Below, one piece after another: positions 10,013 through 21,053 of a DNA stretch of 64,000 nt. The notes beneath the pieces are model-generated. The model was not told the origin of the DNA. It was given only the letters and a program-made list of their open reading frames with translations, and did no database searches. The stretch lies in NCBI GenBank assembly GCA_003024785.1, contig PUQB01000003.1, positions 1,005,468-1,069,467 of the forward strand, read 5' to 3'. Both the position numbers and the translations under genes were made by a program. This DNA is from Selaginella tamariscina. Lineage: Eukaryota; Streptophyta; Lycopodiopsida; Selaginellales; Selaginellaceae. Every line of letters starts with the position of its first letter. Within the stretch, counting starts at the first letter, position 1.

Positions 10013-11783
10013 TGTCATAGTTTTTACTATGACTCAACCCTTTACTTTGGACATTGACTGTTGTTACCTACTGTACTATGTTGATAAGCCCTAGGTGTAG
10101 AAGAAACAGGCCCGCTTAGTGCACTTGGATATCTAGTGATGGTCCGGCCGGGTGTCATTAGGTATTTGCAAGAAACTCTAGGCGAAGCTAGCACTTCCAT
10201 TTAGAAAACTCTTACCTTGGTTTTCCATGTCCCGGTTGGATTAATGGCTAGTTCCGGTGAGTTTGGCATGTCGGATATGCTTAGAAATACCCCCAGGTTT
10301 GACAGGTTAGGGTTTAGGGGTCGATAGATAACTCACCAAGTATGTTCCCTCTGGGAATGAGATTTCAGTGCTAGCCCACTTATGTAATAGGAAAACAGGG
10401 GGGGGGCCTCTGTCACATAAATAAGGTAGTATATAGGAGTGAGGGTTCTTGGGTTCATGACTGAGCTCGTTACTCTTCTCCCGGTGCAAGCTCTAGCTTG
10501 TGTCGTCAAGGCACAACCCTCTGTTGTGCCACCCTAACTTCCAGATGCCAGGGGTACGTCCCACCTTTGGGGTAGCTTACCTTAACGTTGGCGAATCCAT
10601 GCCTGGGAGGTCTTGTTGGAATGCACGTTCTAAGAGGCAGAGGTAAAGGCTTGTCTCCAGCCTCTCCTCCATGTCAAGCTAGGTGTAGCACTCACGGCCA
10701 AGCAAGGCACATCCGTGTCCTTGTCCAACTGTGGGCGTAGGATCTTGTTTAACAGGTTTACATTACCAGTTCCTAAGGGTTCACTAAGGGGATCTAGAGT
10801 TGGCATTTAGGAGCCACATTTGTGACACCTGGTGCAACTCTTGAATCTAAGGGCTATGGCATGATAGCCCACATGGGGAAGGTAGTGTCACATGGAGATG
10901 TGACACTGGGCTAAACGTCACATGGTACAACGCCCGAGGCACGCCCTTTGGGGTTATGTCATGAGCTTGTTGCTAAGGGGTTGGATACTCTAGCAAACAG
11001 GCATGCTTGTGCTTGCACTAGGGTGCAAGCCTTGGGCATCCGCTCAAGGGAGGCTAGGTCTCGTAACTAGGTGTGCTTTAGCACACTTGGCTAGGGAGTG
11101 TTCTCCTTGGAATCCAAGGGTTGAACAATCTAAGCTCATTAGCAAAAGCCCTTTTGTAAAGCACTCGCAAGGTCATGTGCTTAGGGTTATCCCAAACCTA
11201 GCCTTAGGGAGTTTGCTTAGCAGAACACTCGTGTCCGCCTATGGCGCACACTCGTGTCCTCACTAAGTACTAGCCCTAGGTCTAGGGTATAACTTGGCCA
11301 CTCAAACCCTTAGGAGTTAGTCGTGGTTCAGGTACCCCTTGTCGCCCTAAAGGGGTTGTACTCCTGGATGAGGGTGATTCCTCAAGGGGTAAGTGATGAT
11401 GCCTTAGCTGTCTAGGGGTATGTGTGGAACACATGTCTCCTTGATGGGGGTTAGGGCATGAGCCTGTCTAGGTCTTCTAGGGCAAGACCCTAAGTCAACT
11501 AGGGTTATCCCTCAAGGGTTTTGGGGGCAGACACTCTAGGGAGACGTAGGTTAAACCCTAAATCAACTAGGGTTATCCCTCAAGGGTTTTGGGGGTAGAC
11601 ACTCTAGGAAGACTTAGGCTAAACCCTAAGTCTCCTGTCCACTTGGGCATTAGAGTCTAACCCTAGGGGTCATTGGGGTTGTTCTGGGAAACTTAGCGTT
11701 GCTCACACAGGGTGATGACGCCAAATGGCCACCTGGCATCCACGTGTCGCCACGTGTTGGCCCTTTGGGTTAAAACTCTGACA
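10013..11783 (+). repeat. LARD1 3' LTR
   Basis: 1771 bp beginning TGTCATAGTTTTTACTATGA and ending CTCTGACA. It contains a C-rich/G-rich block, several CCCTAA/TTAGGG telomere-like words and CACGTG boxes. About 98% identical to 57734-59511. Its left edge is also the left edge of the long direct duplication 10013-~16290 / 57734-64000. Confidence 0.9.
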
Positions 11784-12173
11784 GGTATGACTTGGCCACT
11801 CAAACCCTTAGGGGTTAATCGTGGTTCAGGGTACCCCTTGTCGCCCTAAAGGGGTTGTACTCCCGAATGAGGGTGATTCCTCAAGGGGTAAGTAACGATG
11901 CCTTGGCTCTGTTGTGGGGGTATGTGTGAGACACATCTCCTTTGTGGAGTTAGGGCATGAGCTTGTTTAGGTCTACTAGGATAGGATCCTAAAGTCTACT
12001 CGGGTTATCCTTTATGGTTTAGGGGATGGTCATTATAAATCTTTTGCCTAATTGGGCCTCTGAGTTAGACTCTTAGGGTTATCTTGGAAGACTTAATGTT
12101 GCTCACATAGGGTGATGACGCCTGATGGCCATTTGGTAGCCACGTGTTGACCCTTCGGGTTAAAACTCTGACA
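11784..12173 (+). repeat. Remainder of older LARD LTR hosting LARD1
   Basis: Starts GGTATGACTTGGCC, matching an internal position of the same LTR, and ends CTCTGACA at the true LTR end. It is the 3' portion of an older LTR into which LARD1 inserted. The same piece follows the LTR at 59512-59900. Confidence 0.8.
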
Positions 12174-13590
12174 CTATTATAAAAGTATGATTTTTAAATA
12201 ATACATAAGCCAAGAAGGCAACATGAACAAGCTAATCATCTAAGCTATATTAAGACATGAGAAGTTCCAATCCAATATATAAATAACTTTCTCAATGCAC
12301 ATTTATTTTATGTACAGATTCCTCCTACGTGAATGGATGACATAAAAGTTTATTTGTTAATAGGACTAATTTTACCCCTATGAGACAAATGACTATAAAA
12401 AATTATTTGTCGTGAGGACATGATATTTTTCTTTGGTGGGAGGAAAGTTATATAAAACTAGTCAGGATAGAGTGTTAAGAACCTTTTGAGGTTTCATATA
12501 TTCTGAGAGAAGCCCATTTGGGTTTGTAGGAGGACATTTCACAAAGGAAATAACTGTCAAGAAAATATTACATGTTGAATTATGGTGGCCTACGTTATGA
12601 AAAGATGTAGGAGATTTTTGTAAGAGAAATGTGATAAGTGCCAAAGAGCATAACTACCATTTAAAAAATAAACATATCTTTTAAATTCGATTTTACCACT
12701 TAAACCTTTTCAAAGGTGGGGAATGGATTTCATATGATTCATAAATCCTATGAGTATAAAAGGAATCAATATATTTTAGTACTTATGGATTATATGACTA
12801 ACTGGGTGGAAACAAAACCTATGAGGAAAGCTGATGCTTATAACATAGCTCGTGCTATATAAAATATAATTATAGTACATTATGGAATTCTTAAGGAAAT
12901 AATAAGTAATATAGGAAAACACTTTATCAATGAAACAATTCAAAACTTACGAAAGAGTTCATTATAAAACATAAAAAATCTACACCTTATTATCCTTAAG
13001 GAAATGGACAAGCTAAATCCATAAATAAAGTGCTTAAAAATGTCTTATCAAAAGTGATTCATGAAAATGAAAAAAACTGAAATGAAAGACTTCATGAAGT
13101 CTTATGGGCTTACAGGACAGCTTATAAAGTTATAACATGAATGATGCCTTTTAAATTAACTTATGGACTTGAGACAATAACTCTTATCAAATACATTGCG
13201 CCATCTCTGAGGATTGCGGTAAAGCATAATATGGGTGAAAAAGAATCCTTGTAGAGTAGGTTGTAGGAACTAGAAAAACTTGATGAGATAAGGTTACATA
13301 TGTTATGGACTATGTAAGCAATCCAAAAAAGAAGGAAAGCCTGGTATAATAAGAAAAAGAAGAAGCATGATTACAATAAGAGAAAGCAAAAGGTGAGCTT
13401 AAGAAACAACATGAAGAAAATTAAGTGTTGCAACTCAAAGTATCAATTTTTAACCAAGAACTCAAGGAAAAGAGAAACAACTTCCAAAAGTACAAAGAAG
13501 TAAATCTTAAGTACCATGGAAATCAACATCATAAGGAAGGAGCAGGATAGTTGCAATGAGGACACTGCAAATCTTCAAGGTGGGGAATAG
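12174..13590 (+). pseudogene. Ty3/gypsy integrase fossil (Tat-like)
   Basis: In the plus direction the zinc-binding module (GGHFTKEITVKKILHVE followed by WWPTL and CKR, about 12525-12630) and a degraded DDE core (INETIQ near 12928, AYRTAYKV near 13110) can be read. A purine tract (AAGGTGGGGAATAG) ends at 13590 right before a TGTTAGAGAC LTR start. Heavily decayed, old. An almost identical copy is at 59901-61320. Confidence 0.75.
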
Positions 13591-14159
13591 TGTTAGAGAC
13601 AAAAAATAGCATGTAGGAATATAATATGCATAAAAATTTCCTATGGTGGAGGAATAACTTGTAAGAAAGGGTGGTAGGGAAAATCCTGAGTACATGAATA
13701 ATTCTACGAGACAGGAAAATCTTACAATGGTGATCCTATGTAGGAAGGAAGCAGATGGTTGGTATGAGGAGGAGAAGGACAGGATTCAGTTAGGGCAAGA
13801 AAGTTTAAAAAAGGCTATGAAGGCTATAGTGGAGCTATGGAGGGCTATAAAGGAGAGCAATGCATGAGAGAGAGAATTTTTAGAAGAGAAGTGAGTTTCC
13901 ACACTTGTTATCTTTTTGTATTATTTAGTAATGCAAGTGCATGATTATGATATATGAACTATTGAAAATATTCTTGTTTTATGAGCAAAATATCTTGTAA
14001 ATGCTATAACATGGAAATGATTAAAGCAAAATATTATTCTTGACTTTAGAGATGTAATAAGATATATAATTATTATAAGGACAAAATTCCCTCATTTTTA
14101 ACGAGGAAACATTTTCTACACTATGAACAATGATTTATGCACATAAAAAAGTTTTCCCA
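13591..14159 (+). repeat. Probable LTR of the gypsy fossil
   Basis: Begins TGTTAGAGAC directly after a polypurine tract, contains a TATA-like CTATAAAGGAG near 13845, and has no coding sequence. I could not place the right end exactly. Confidence 0.5.
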
Positions 14160-14871
14160 TGTTAACATGCACAAACCTCTTATAAGAGTTATTGATCAAA
14201 TAGGAGAAAAAGTTGCTATTAATGAGGAAGATATACCCTATTAGATAGATTACACAATAGCTAGTGAAGAGAACCTTGAAAGGATCTCAAAAAATCCGAT
14301 TTTTACCTTCACAGGGAAGTGAAGGAGTGGCTATGAGACGGGGAGGAGGATCTCTTGAGAGTTCCTTTAGGAGAGTGAAGGATGGTGGCAAAGGAAGTCC
14401 ACTAAGGAATGACTTTATAACTTGTCATGTAGAACAGGTTTACCTTCATCCTCTTGTCATAAGATGCCCATATGCAATATCCTATGAGATTAATATGTAT
14501 GAACGTACTTATATGTATACCGTAGATCCTTTAGATCAAATTAATATAGGTATAGAAGAAGAACCCAAGGTAATAACAATTGCTCAAGGATTGGCAAATG
14601 ATTTCTGACTGAAAGGTTTGGATCTTCTTAGTAAGTATAAGCATGTATTTGCTTGGTCATATAAAGACTTAAAAGGTATATCTTTAGAAATATGCACTCA
14701 TACTATTCAACTTTCACCTAAGTGTGAGTTGGTAAAGCAAAGAACATATAAAATGAATCCTAATTATGCCAAGCTTATAAAGGAGGAGATTAACAAGTTA
14801 TTAAAAGCAATAAGGGTCACAATGGTTATCACCATTGTGATTGTTTCCAAAAGAATGGAAAGATGAGAGTA
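14160..14871 (+). pseudogene. Ty3/gypsy RT N-terminal fossil
   Basis: Reads LLSKYKHVFAWSYKDLKGIS, then ICTHTIQLSPKCELVKQRTY and MNPNYAKLIKEEINKLLKA, the classic start of a plant gypsy (Tat/Athila-type) reverse transcriptase. It has a Gly/Arg-rich stretch upstream (14320-14400). It stops within the KNGKMRV motif, where an LTR-like sequence starts. The same arrangement recurs at 33745-35704 and 61900-63040. Broken and old. Confidence 0.75.
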
Positions 14872-15320
14872 TGTTGGTCAGTGGTAGTGCAGCCACCCAC
14901 AAGACAGACATATGGCATGTGCAAGCGGCGGCTAGGCAAAGGCCAAGACTTGGGCTAGTCAACCAATGGAGGGCAACCACTAAATAGCCGCATGAGAGGA
15001 TGTGATGTTGTCATGCGCCATTGACAAATTGAGATAGGTGTCAAGTGGCGGGTAATAACAATCTATATCCAATCGTTTGGACCAACCACCAAGATATATA
15101 GGACGGCATGTATGGGGGAGGCGCATTAAGATAGTTGACCCATACTCAGTCCTCAATGGAGGCACCACCTAGGTTACAAACAAACACTTCCCAACCCACT
15201 ATAAAAATATGCAAGCAAGTAGTGGGGTGAGGTTACTCTAGTTCATCTTCTTCTTGTGTCTTGTTTAAATGGTTAGATAAAGCTCTTAACCATCGACCAC
15301 CCACCCAAGAGCAGGCCACA
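14872..15320 (+). repeat. LTR-like sequence joined to RT fossil
   Basis: TGTTGGTCAGTGG...GGCCACA, about 449 bp with a TATA-like CTATAAAAATATG near 15200. TG...CA ends suggest an LTR, but no target duplication is visible. Homologous to 35263-35704 and 62591-63040. Confidence 0.5.
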
Positions 15321-15467
15321 TTAATGGATTCACTTTTAAAATTATAAAAATAAACAATAATAGTTATAGTATGACCAATTACTCATGTAATAATCACTCA
15401 CGCTTGTGGAACATTAGTTAAATATTAGTAACCTAATTATACTATTAACACAAAAGACTGCCTTTAA

Positions 15468-15472
<5 letters not shown>

Positions 15473-15511
<39 letters not shown>
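15473..15511. repeat. (TA)n microsatellite
   Basis: About 19 TA units. The duplicate at 63193-63211 has only about nine, so this is one of the few visible length differences between the two duplicated blocks. Confidence 0.9.
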
Positions 15512-15514
<3 letters not shown>

Positions 15515-17275
15515 GATATCACAAAATGCAGGTAAATTGATGTTTATTGATTAAAATGGAAAAATAAATGCATACTTTTAAAAGAAGTTCAGCATTATAA
15601 TGGATATATTCAAAGCAAAAGTATTTTTTCAAAAAAAATATATATATTTTCATGTATGATGATATATTAATAAAATTTATTAGAATTGCTCAATTTACTC
15701 TCTCTCTAACATAAGATATATAAACCTTTAATATAAAGCACCCAAGTATATAATATCCTGAGACATTAATAACTAAACATGTTTAGGTTACATTCCATAT
15801 TAAGTAAAGATCCTTAAAATACTTAGAAGTTTCAATATGAACTCACTTTTTAGGATGAATCCTATCCAGCTACATGTTTCTTCACAACACAACACAAGAA
15901 TTAAATATATATACATTTAGGAGGTACATAAAAATTTCTCAAGAACTCAGACAAGAATGAAATATAAGTACATTTAGTAAATGTAGGAGGTAAATTAATA
16001 AAAAAATTCCTAAGAACTCAACACTACTGATTTGTAATATCATCAATAATTAGAGAGTTAAAACTTAAAAACGTTTAACTTCTACAGAATTAAAAAAAAA
16101 CATTAAGTAATTAAGTTATAAGCCTTAGAATATGAATAATTAAGTAATTATAAGTAATAATCCTGGAAGCTTGGTGTTGCCTCGTCAGCAGCAACTTAGA
16201 GGAGAGCCCATGTCTGCCGTTCCTCTGCCGTACTTGTGCCTGCCACTTCAAAACCATCGCAGATGCTGCCTACTAAACCGCTCTTTCTGACTCAATACGT
16301 TAATCTTTTTAGGTATAGAATAAGCTGGCACGTGTTATGATAGTTGGCTGCTTTACTTGTATAAACACGTGTATAAAGTCATGTATATACGGGGCAATAT
16401 ATATATTTTCACTATTGGGAGCTGGCCACCTACGACAATCACATATACGCGAAATTTATTTATTTATTTGTAATTTGATTATAATTCTATTTTTAATAAA
16501 ACTCATTCTTTATATTATATAAAAATTATAAATATATTTAATCAGTCACTTACAATAACCAATCCAGACAATCACGTGTTCTATTTTTTGAAAAGTATAA
16601 TTTAATTAAGTAAATTATAGATTGAAATTTATATTGTATTTATTTTAATAACAAATGTGTCTATATGCATGAAATTACAAGTTTAATCAAATATCTATAC
16701 TTGTCTAAATACATAATAAAAAATTTATATTAATGTTTATAAACACGCTTATATTCATATCATTTACAATATTGCAATAAAGCAACGTATGTTCCTTTTA
16801 TGTGAATACAGATGTAGGGGATAAAAATGTCTATCATTTATGTTTATATAAACTTATATTTACATTTTCTTGCATTTTAAATAAATCATCTTCGTCTAAA
16901 TATAAATATGTTATTTAATCAAAATTAAAATTAAAAGAGTATCGTTATATGCTAAAAGTTATTCCAAAATTGTTAAATATTAAAGCTACGTTTTAATTAA
17001 TGTAAGTTTAATCGTATATGATTTCAAATATACAAATACTTGAATCTATATCATTGCTTTACTATGTGGACATAAATAATGTCAAACTAAGTTCGTGGTA
17101 TAGATGTTCATTTTTCTATTATTTATTTATTTATTTTATTTTCCAGCTTGCAAAACTTCATCTAATTATATTTCCATATAAGTATTTTAGTTTTTCTATA
17201 AGTCTATTAGAAAGTTTCACGTGTTTACGTATTTAATAACGATCGTCTCTCTTTTAATCATTAACAGTTACGTAT
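15512..17275. repeat. CR flank module, copy A
   Basis: AT-rich, non-coding. It matches copy B (23395-25149), copy C (26086-26250 plus 29791-30255), copy D (51326-52550) and copy E (63212-64000). A less AT-rich core at 16163-16300 is the best-conserved part, and CACGTG words follow at 16329 and near 16366. It lies immediately 3' of a CR gene fragment, as copies B and C do, so it is the downstream flank duplicated with that gene. Confidence 0.75.
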
Positions 17276-17642
17276 ACAGCTAAGAGAAGAATAATACAAG
17301 CTACTACTCTTCGTGATGATGTTTCATTTTCTTGATAGGTCTGTACTGAAAGGGCAGCACATGTTGCACAAACCCTAGATCCTCGGAAGGTAGCATTCTA
17401 CTCTGTTGGATCTCCTCTTCCTCCTCTCTTAAGAAAGCCCGTCAATTGCAAGTTCTTTAGAAAAAACCCTCTTCAGCTCGGTATCAGTGTGTAAGTCCAT
17501 TGCAACCTCAACCTTGACATCTTCGTGTGTCATGTACATATAACACTGAAATATTTGCCTTCTCATCTGGAAGTAGCAAAATAACAAGCACCATGTTCAT
17601 AGTAGTGCACAGCCTTCCCAAGCTTGTATAGTCTGGCTATTG
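17276..17642 (-). pseudogene. CR NTPase gene fragment A (3' end)
   Basis: Closely matches the last ~430 bases of CR gene 2 (30255-30690) in the same orientation, including the segment encoding the basic C-terminal tail. Only the 3' end of the gene is present, and it is broken. It joins flank module A exactly as gene 2 joins module C. Confidence 0.85.
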
Positions 17643-17980
17643 GGTGAAAGACGTGTTCTCCGATGCAGATAATGAAAACGGGAAATTTTGCACAGATTGG
17701 GGGTTCATCCCAATAATTTTTGTGGCGCTATTGCGAGGCGTGTTGTTGCTGGCGTAAGAGACAAAAGAATCACATGTAGAATTCAATTCATTGTGATAGA
17801 ACCTTCAGCACTATCCCTATTATTACAACACCGTGTCCATCGCTTGCAACAACATCCGGTCTAGAGGATGGGCTGGCTGGCGGATCCATGGGTACGACCT
17901 ACGTTTGCTCACGTTCCGATGGGCCAAAATTATAACTAGCATTACATTGTTTAATCTAATTATGTTTAATTCAATGCCCT
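17643..17980. other. Short spacer, nothing recognised
   Basis: Between fragment A and the end of CR gene 1. Somewhat GC-richer than its surroundings. No open frame or repeat that I can identify. Confidence 0.5.
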
Positions 17981-20206
17981 CTAAAGCTTGCGCTTCTTTT
18001 CAGGTCTATATTGGTGTGGTAACATGTACTGCAGAAATTGTTCGTCCTTAATACTGGGTAGCATTCTTCGAGCTTCAAGTATGACTTTTAAGAAGTCTAC
18101 CTCGTCCTTATCCAAGAAGGGATATACTTCCTTATCAAAACCCTTGATTAGGAAATGAATGGGCTGTTCTTTTAGTAGTTTGGTGTTTAAGATGACTTTC
18201 TCTCGCTTGTCTCCACCTCCATGTTGCATCAAGAGTGTTATATAGTCCTTCCCCATGTTCTTACACTTAGCACCCACGAGAGACATTTTAGTAGACGCCT
18301 CAAAGTCTAGGTTTTGGTCATCTCTCCAACTCTTCGACTGGAGCCCCAGGACCACTATGTACTGCTCTTCAAGGATATATTTCCCCTTCCCGTCTGGCAA
18401 CAGAAGAATGATAAAGAAATCGAAATTGGACTGGCAGTTTTTGCAATGCACAGCTTTTCTTAACTTGTAAAGATTAAGGAAGTCACTGCGACTTGGAATG
18501 TAGTTGATTGTGATGAATGAATTGAAGTGGATTCTCGCCTTGGCTAATGGGCCTAAGTAACTGCTTGCCGCCCTTGCCTCCTCTTTGTATGCTCGACCAC
18601 TAACCGTTCCCACAAGCACGTCCAAGAGGTTGCCTACCGTGTGCACCTTGCCCTTTCCAGAAGATACATCCATTGCTCTAGTGACAATATACTTTGTAAC
18701 CATCTCTCCAGCCTTACCTTCGTCAACTTGAAAAGTGTCCATAGAGGTGAGGAGCTCACGGAGGGCAGCCTTTCTAAACTGTGCTGATTTCCAAAATTCT
18801 ATAGCAGCTTCTGCAAGGATTGGGTCCCAAGGCTCACATATTACAACAGACTTTCTGTCTTCAGAAATGTCCAAAATTGGATATGTATGACTAGCTCCCA
18901 AGTCCGCAGCGAGCTTGCATTGTGGGTTGACCATAAGCCCGATACGTACTCCTAGGATAGCAAGAGCTGTTGCCATAGAGGTCTCTCCATTTATAATACC
19001 ATCACTTGCTATTCCTCCAGTTAGCTTTCTCTGTGCAAATGTAAGTGCTGCGCGTTGATTTTGTGTAGAAAGGTAACCTGCCCACAGTGGCCTACCAAAG
19101 GTATAAAGCTTTGCCTCTTTTAGACTAGAAAAAGTCTTGAACGTTTCTAGTTTTGGAGCCAAAATATCCGTGGTATAAAACTTCCAAATAGGACTGCACA
19201 CTTGTGCGAGTCCAAATTGGATTCTATAGCTTGGATCTTCTTGGGCAGGGGGTGCTAGCAATCCTATACTAGCGAGTGTGTCTACAAAAATCCCAAACAT
19301 GCCACAGCATCTCAACCCTTGAAACACTCTTCTTATATGCAATGCTGGTACTGTCTTAGTAGCCTTTCGGAAGAGATCCCTAGCTTCATCGAAAACAAAT
19401 AGAATCCCTAATCCAAGTCCTTTGAGCCGAATAAACTTCTGCACTTTTGAAATTGCAGCTTGCAGCTCCTTATAGTTTGGAGTAGGTGTCCTTTGCCACT
19501 CTTCATGAACCCCTTGTATAACTTCAGACTTGTGTGACGTAGTGAGGAACAAATGGTCCCGTGTCCACTTCACGTGATCGCAACCATGCATATCTACCCA
19601 CCTTGTCAAGTATACAAGCCAAGCTCTCAAGAGCCCTGCAGCTTCTCCATCGCTCTTTATGCCCAGCATTCTGTCGGCCAATCCCTCAGTCTTTAGTGGG
19701 TATCCACCTTTACTTTGTAAGTTACAGTAGCACACAAACACTCCTAACGTTGATAACTCGGTCAAAGACCTGGTCTTTCCAGTGCCACTCGTCTGGACTG
19801 CACTAGTGCAGAACGAGTACCCTGAATCCTTTGTTACCATCTCGTCAAACTGAGCTAATAACTTATCTAAATTCCCCACTTTGTCAACGTATGTTGCATT
19901 GTATGCTTTTTCTAACATTACTAACTCTTCATCGTCCCATGTTTTTAAGGCAGTTCCTTCCTTTACTTTTTCTTGCCGAGCAGTTTGACTTTTCCTTGGT
20001 GACACCATAATTTCATACACTGCTCCTGGCTGAAATGTTTGCATGGTCCATTCACCATCTTCCTCTCTTATATGATGTAGTGGCTTTACTACTATTATCG
20101 TTTTTGCATCGAACCCATCTAATAACTCTTTTATTGATACTCTTCCATCTAGGGATGTAAATCCTTTGCAAAAATCATTTAATTGAAAATACACTTTAGG
20201 GTCCAT
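17981..20206 (-). CDS. CR gene 1: Crinkler/RHS-like P-loop NTPase protein, 741 aa
   Basis: One uninterrupted frame. Residues 1-70 form a small N-terminal header. A P-loop NTPase follows, with Walker A SGTGKTRS (140-147), Walker B GILFVFDEAR (267-276) and a strand FGIFVDT (304-310). A conserved CEPWDPILAEAAIEFW block lies at 457-472. After it, NFDFFIILLLPD (594-605) and LQSK (622-625) could form the D...QxK core of a restriction-endonuclease-like fold. The C-terminus PEKKRKL (735-741) looks like a nuclear localisation signal. NTPase plus REase-like architecture is known from CR (Crinkler/RHS) proteins of oomycetes, fungi and some plants, thought to act on nucleic acids in the nucleus. The start is the first ATG, and the header aligns with paralog gene 2. 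No intron is seen. The exact function is inference; family assignment by eye is moderate. Confidence 0.7.
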   Translation of the reverse strand: MDPKVYFQLNDFCKGFTSLDGRVSIKELLDGFDAKTIIVVKPLHHIREEDGEWTMQTFQPGAVYEIMVSPRKSQTARQEKVKEGTALKTWDDEELVMLEKAYNATYVDKVGNLDKLLAQFDEMVTKDSGYSFCTSAVQTSGTGKTRSLTELSTLGVFVCYCNLQSKGGYPLKTEGLADRMLGIKSDGEAAGLLRAWLVYLTRWVDMHGCDHVKWTRDHLFLTTSHKSEVIQGVHEEWQRTPTPNYKELQAAISKVQKFIRLKGLGLGILFVFDEARDLFRKATKTVPALHIRRVFQGLRCCGMFGIFVDTLASIGLLAPPAQEDPSYRIQFGLAQVCSPIWKFYTTDILAPKLETFKTFSSLKEAKLYTFGRPLWAGYLSTQNQRAALTFAQRKLTGGIASDGIINGETSMATALAILGVRIGLMVNPQCKLAADLGASHTYPILDISEDRKSVVICEPWDPILAEAAIEFWKSAQFRKAALRELLTSMDTFQVDEGKAGEMVTKYIVTRAMDVSSGKGKVHTVGNLLDVLVGTVSGRAYKEEARAASSYLGPLAKARIHFNSFITINYIPSRSDFLNLYKLRKAVHCKNCQSNFDFFIILLLPDGKGKYILEEQYIVVLGLQSKSWRDDQNLDFEASTKMSLVGAKCKNMGKDYITLLMQHGGGDKREKVILNTKLLKEQPIHFLIKGFDKEVYPFLDKDEVDFLKVILEARRMLPSIKDEQFLQYMLPHQYRPEKKRKL

Positions 20207-20923
20207 ACCTTCAATTGCGTTATTTTTAAATCGGACAAAAGGGTTTGCCTTTTAAAGGTTTTACCATATTCCTTTTAGGGCAAACCTTTTTACATTCATG
20301 GAATATGCCATAATATATCCATATTTTTGTAGAATACAAGGTTAGTTAACTGTGATTCTCTTCTCTACGCAGCCTCCGGTGATATGTATTTCTTTTTTAT
20401 GTATTATCGAGTTTAAGTTACAGTATGTGAAGCATAGATACAAGTAAATAAGTACATTCTATCTACGTTTGAAATATGCTAGTATATTATATCAACATAT
20501 GATTGTTATGGTAAGAAACTTATATATACAACCGCTGAAGCTGAGCAATGGTAAATAATCTCCGACTTGTGTATTTGTCAATTGCACCACCTGAAACTAT
20601 TCTACTTTAATATTTTTCCTTATTCTTTTTCCTTTTATTTAGTTCGTTTAAAGGTAAAGAACGTGTTAGGAAGGGAGTTTACTGCTATAACAACATGCAA
20701 ATAAGTGCGAACCGCGACTTCTATCCTAACGTCTAAAAAAGTTGCTTGTTTTCAACCATGTGTTATCGACATAATTTAAGACTTGGGATAAAAATAATCA
20801 CCTGATTTTGAACAATAGTTGTTAAAAACTGATATTATAATTTATTGTAAGAATATTCTTTAATTAAATTTGATTTATTTAGAAAATAGTAAAATATAAA
20901 AATCAAAATGACAACACAATATA
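20207..20923. other. Upstream region of CR gene 1
   Basis: AT-rich; should hold the promoter of CR gene 1. An inverted repeat (GGTTTGCC at about 20242 and GGCAAACC at about 20280) could form a hairpin near the start. No TATA box can be singled out in this composition. Confidence 0.4.
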
Positions 20924-21053
20924 CTTTCAGAATATACTTTATTTAATCATGTAAAAATATTTTAATGTATTTAGATTTCATTTGGTTTGAGATTCTATAA
21001 ATATATAATAAAAGTAAACAATTTTATTATTTCATCAAAGTATATTCTGAAAG
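20924..21053. mobile_element. Small inverted-repeat (MITE-like) element
   Basis: 130 bp bounded by perfect 17-base terminal inverted repeats CTTTCAGAATATACTTT (20924-20940 and complement 21037-21053). The flanks (ACACAATA before, AACACATA after) resemble a decayed 8-bp target duplication, which would suit the hAT group. No coding capacity. Confidence 0.55.

Larger units (their letters stand above)
1..11783 (+). mobile_element. LARD1: large non-coding LTR retroelement (interrupted)
   Basis: The 5' LTR runs off the left edge (its last 145 bases are here). It is followed by a tRNA-type primer site, about 3.7 kb of internal DNA with no recognisable gag or pol (146-778 and 6949-10012), a polypurine tract and a full 3' LTR (10013-11783). 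Long LTRs around a non-coding interior fit the LARD class, which must borrow proteins from a partner element. A chromovirus is inserted at 784-6943. The element itself lies in an older LTR of its own family: the piece at 11784-12173 is the rest of that LTR, and GGTAT after the 3' LTR is the expected target duplication, whose partner is outside the window. Two further copies occur at 52612-59900 and 42619-45112. Confidence 0.8.
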
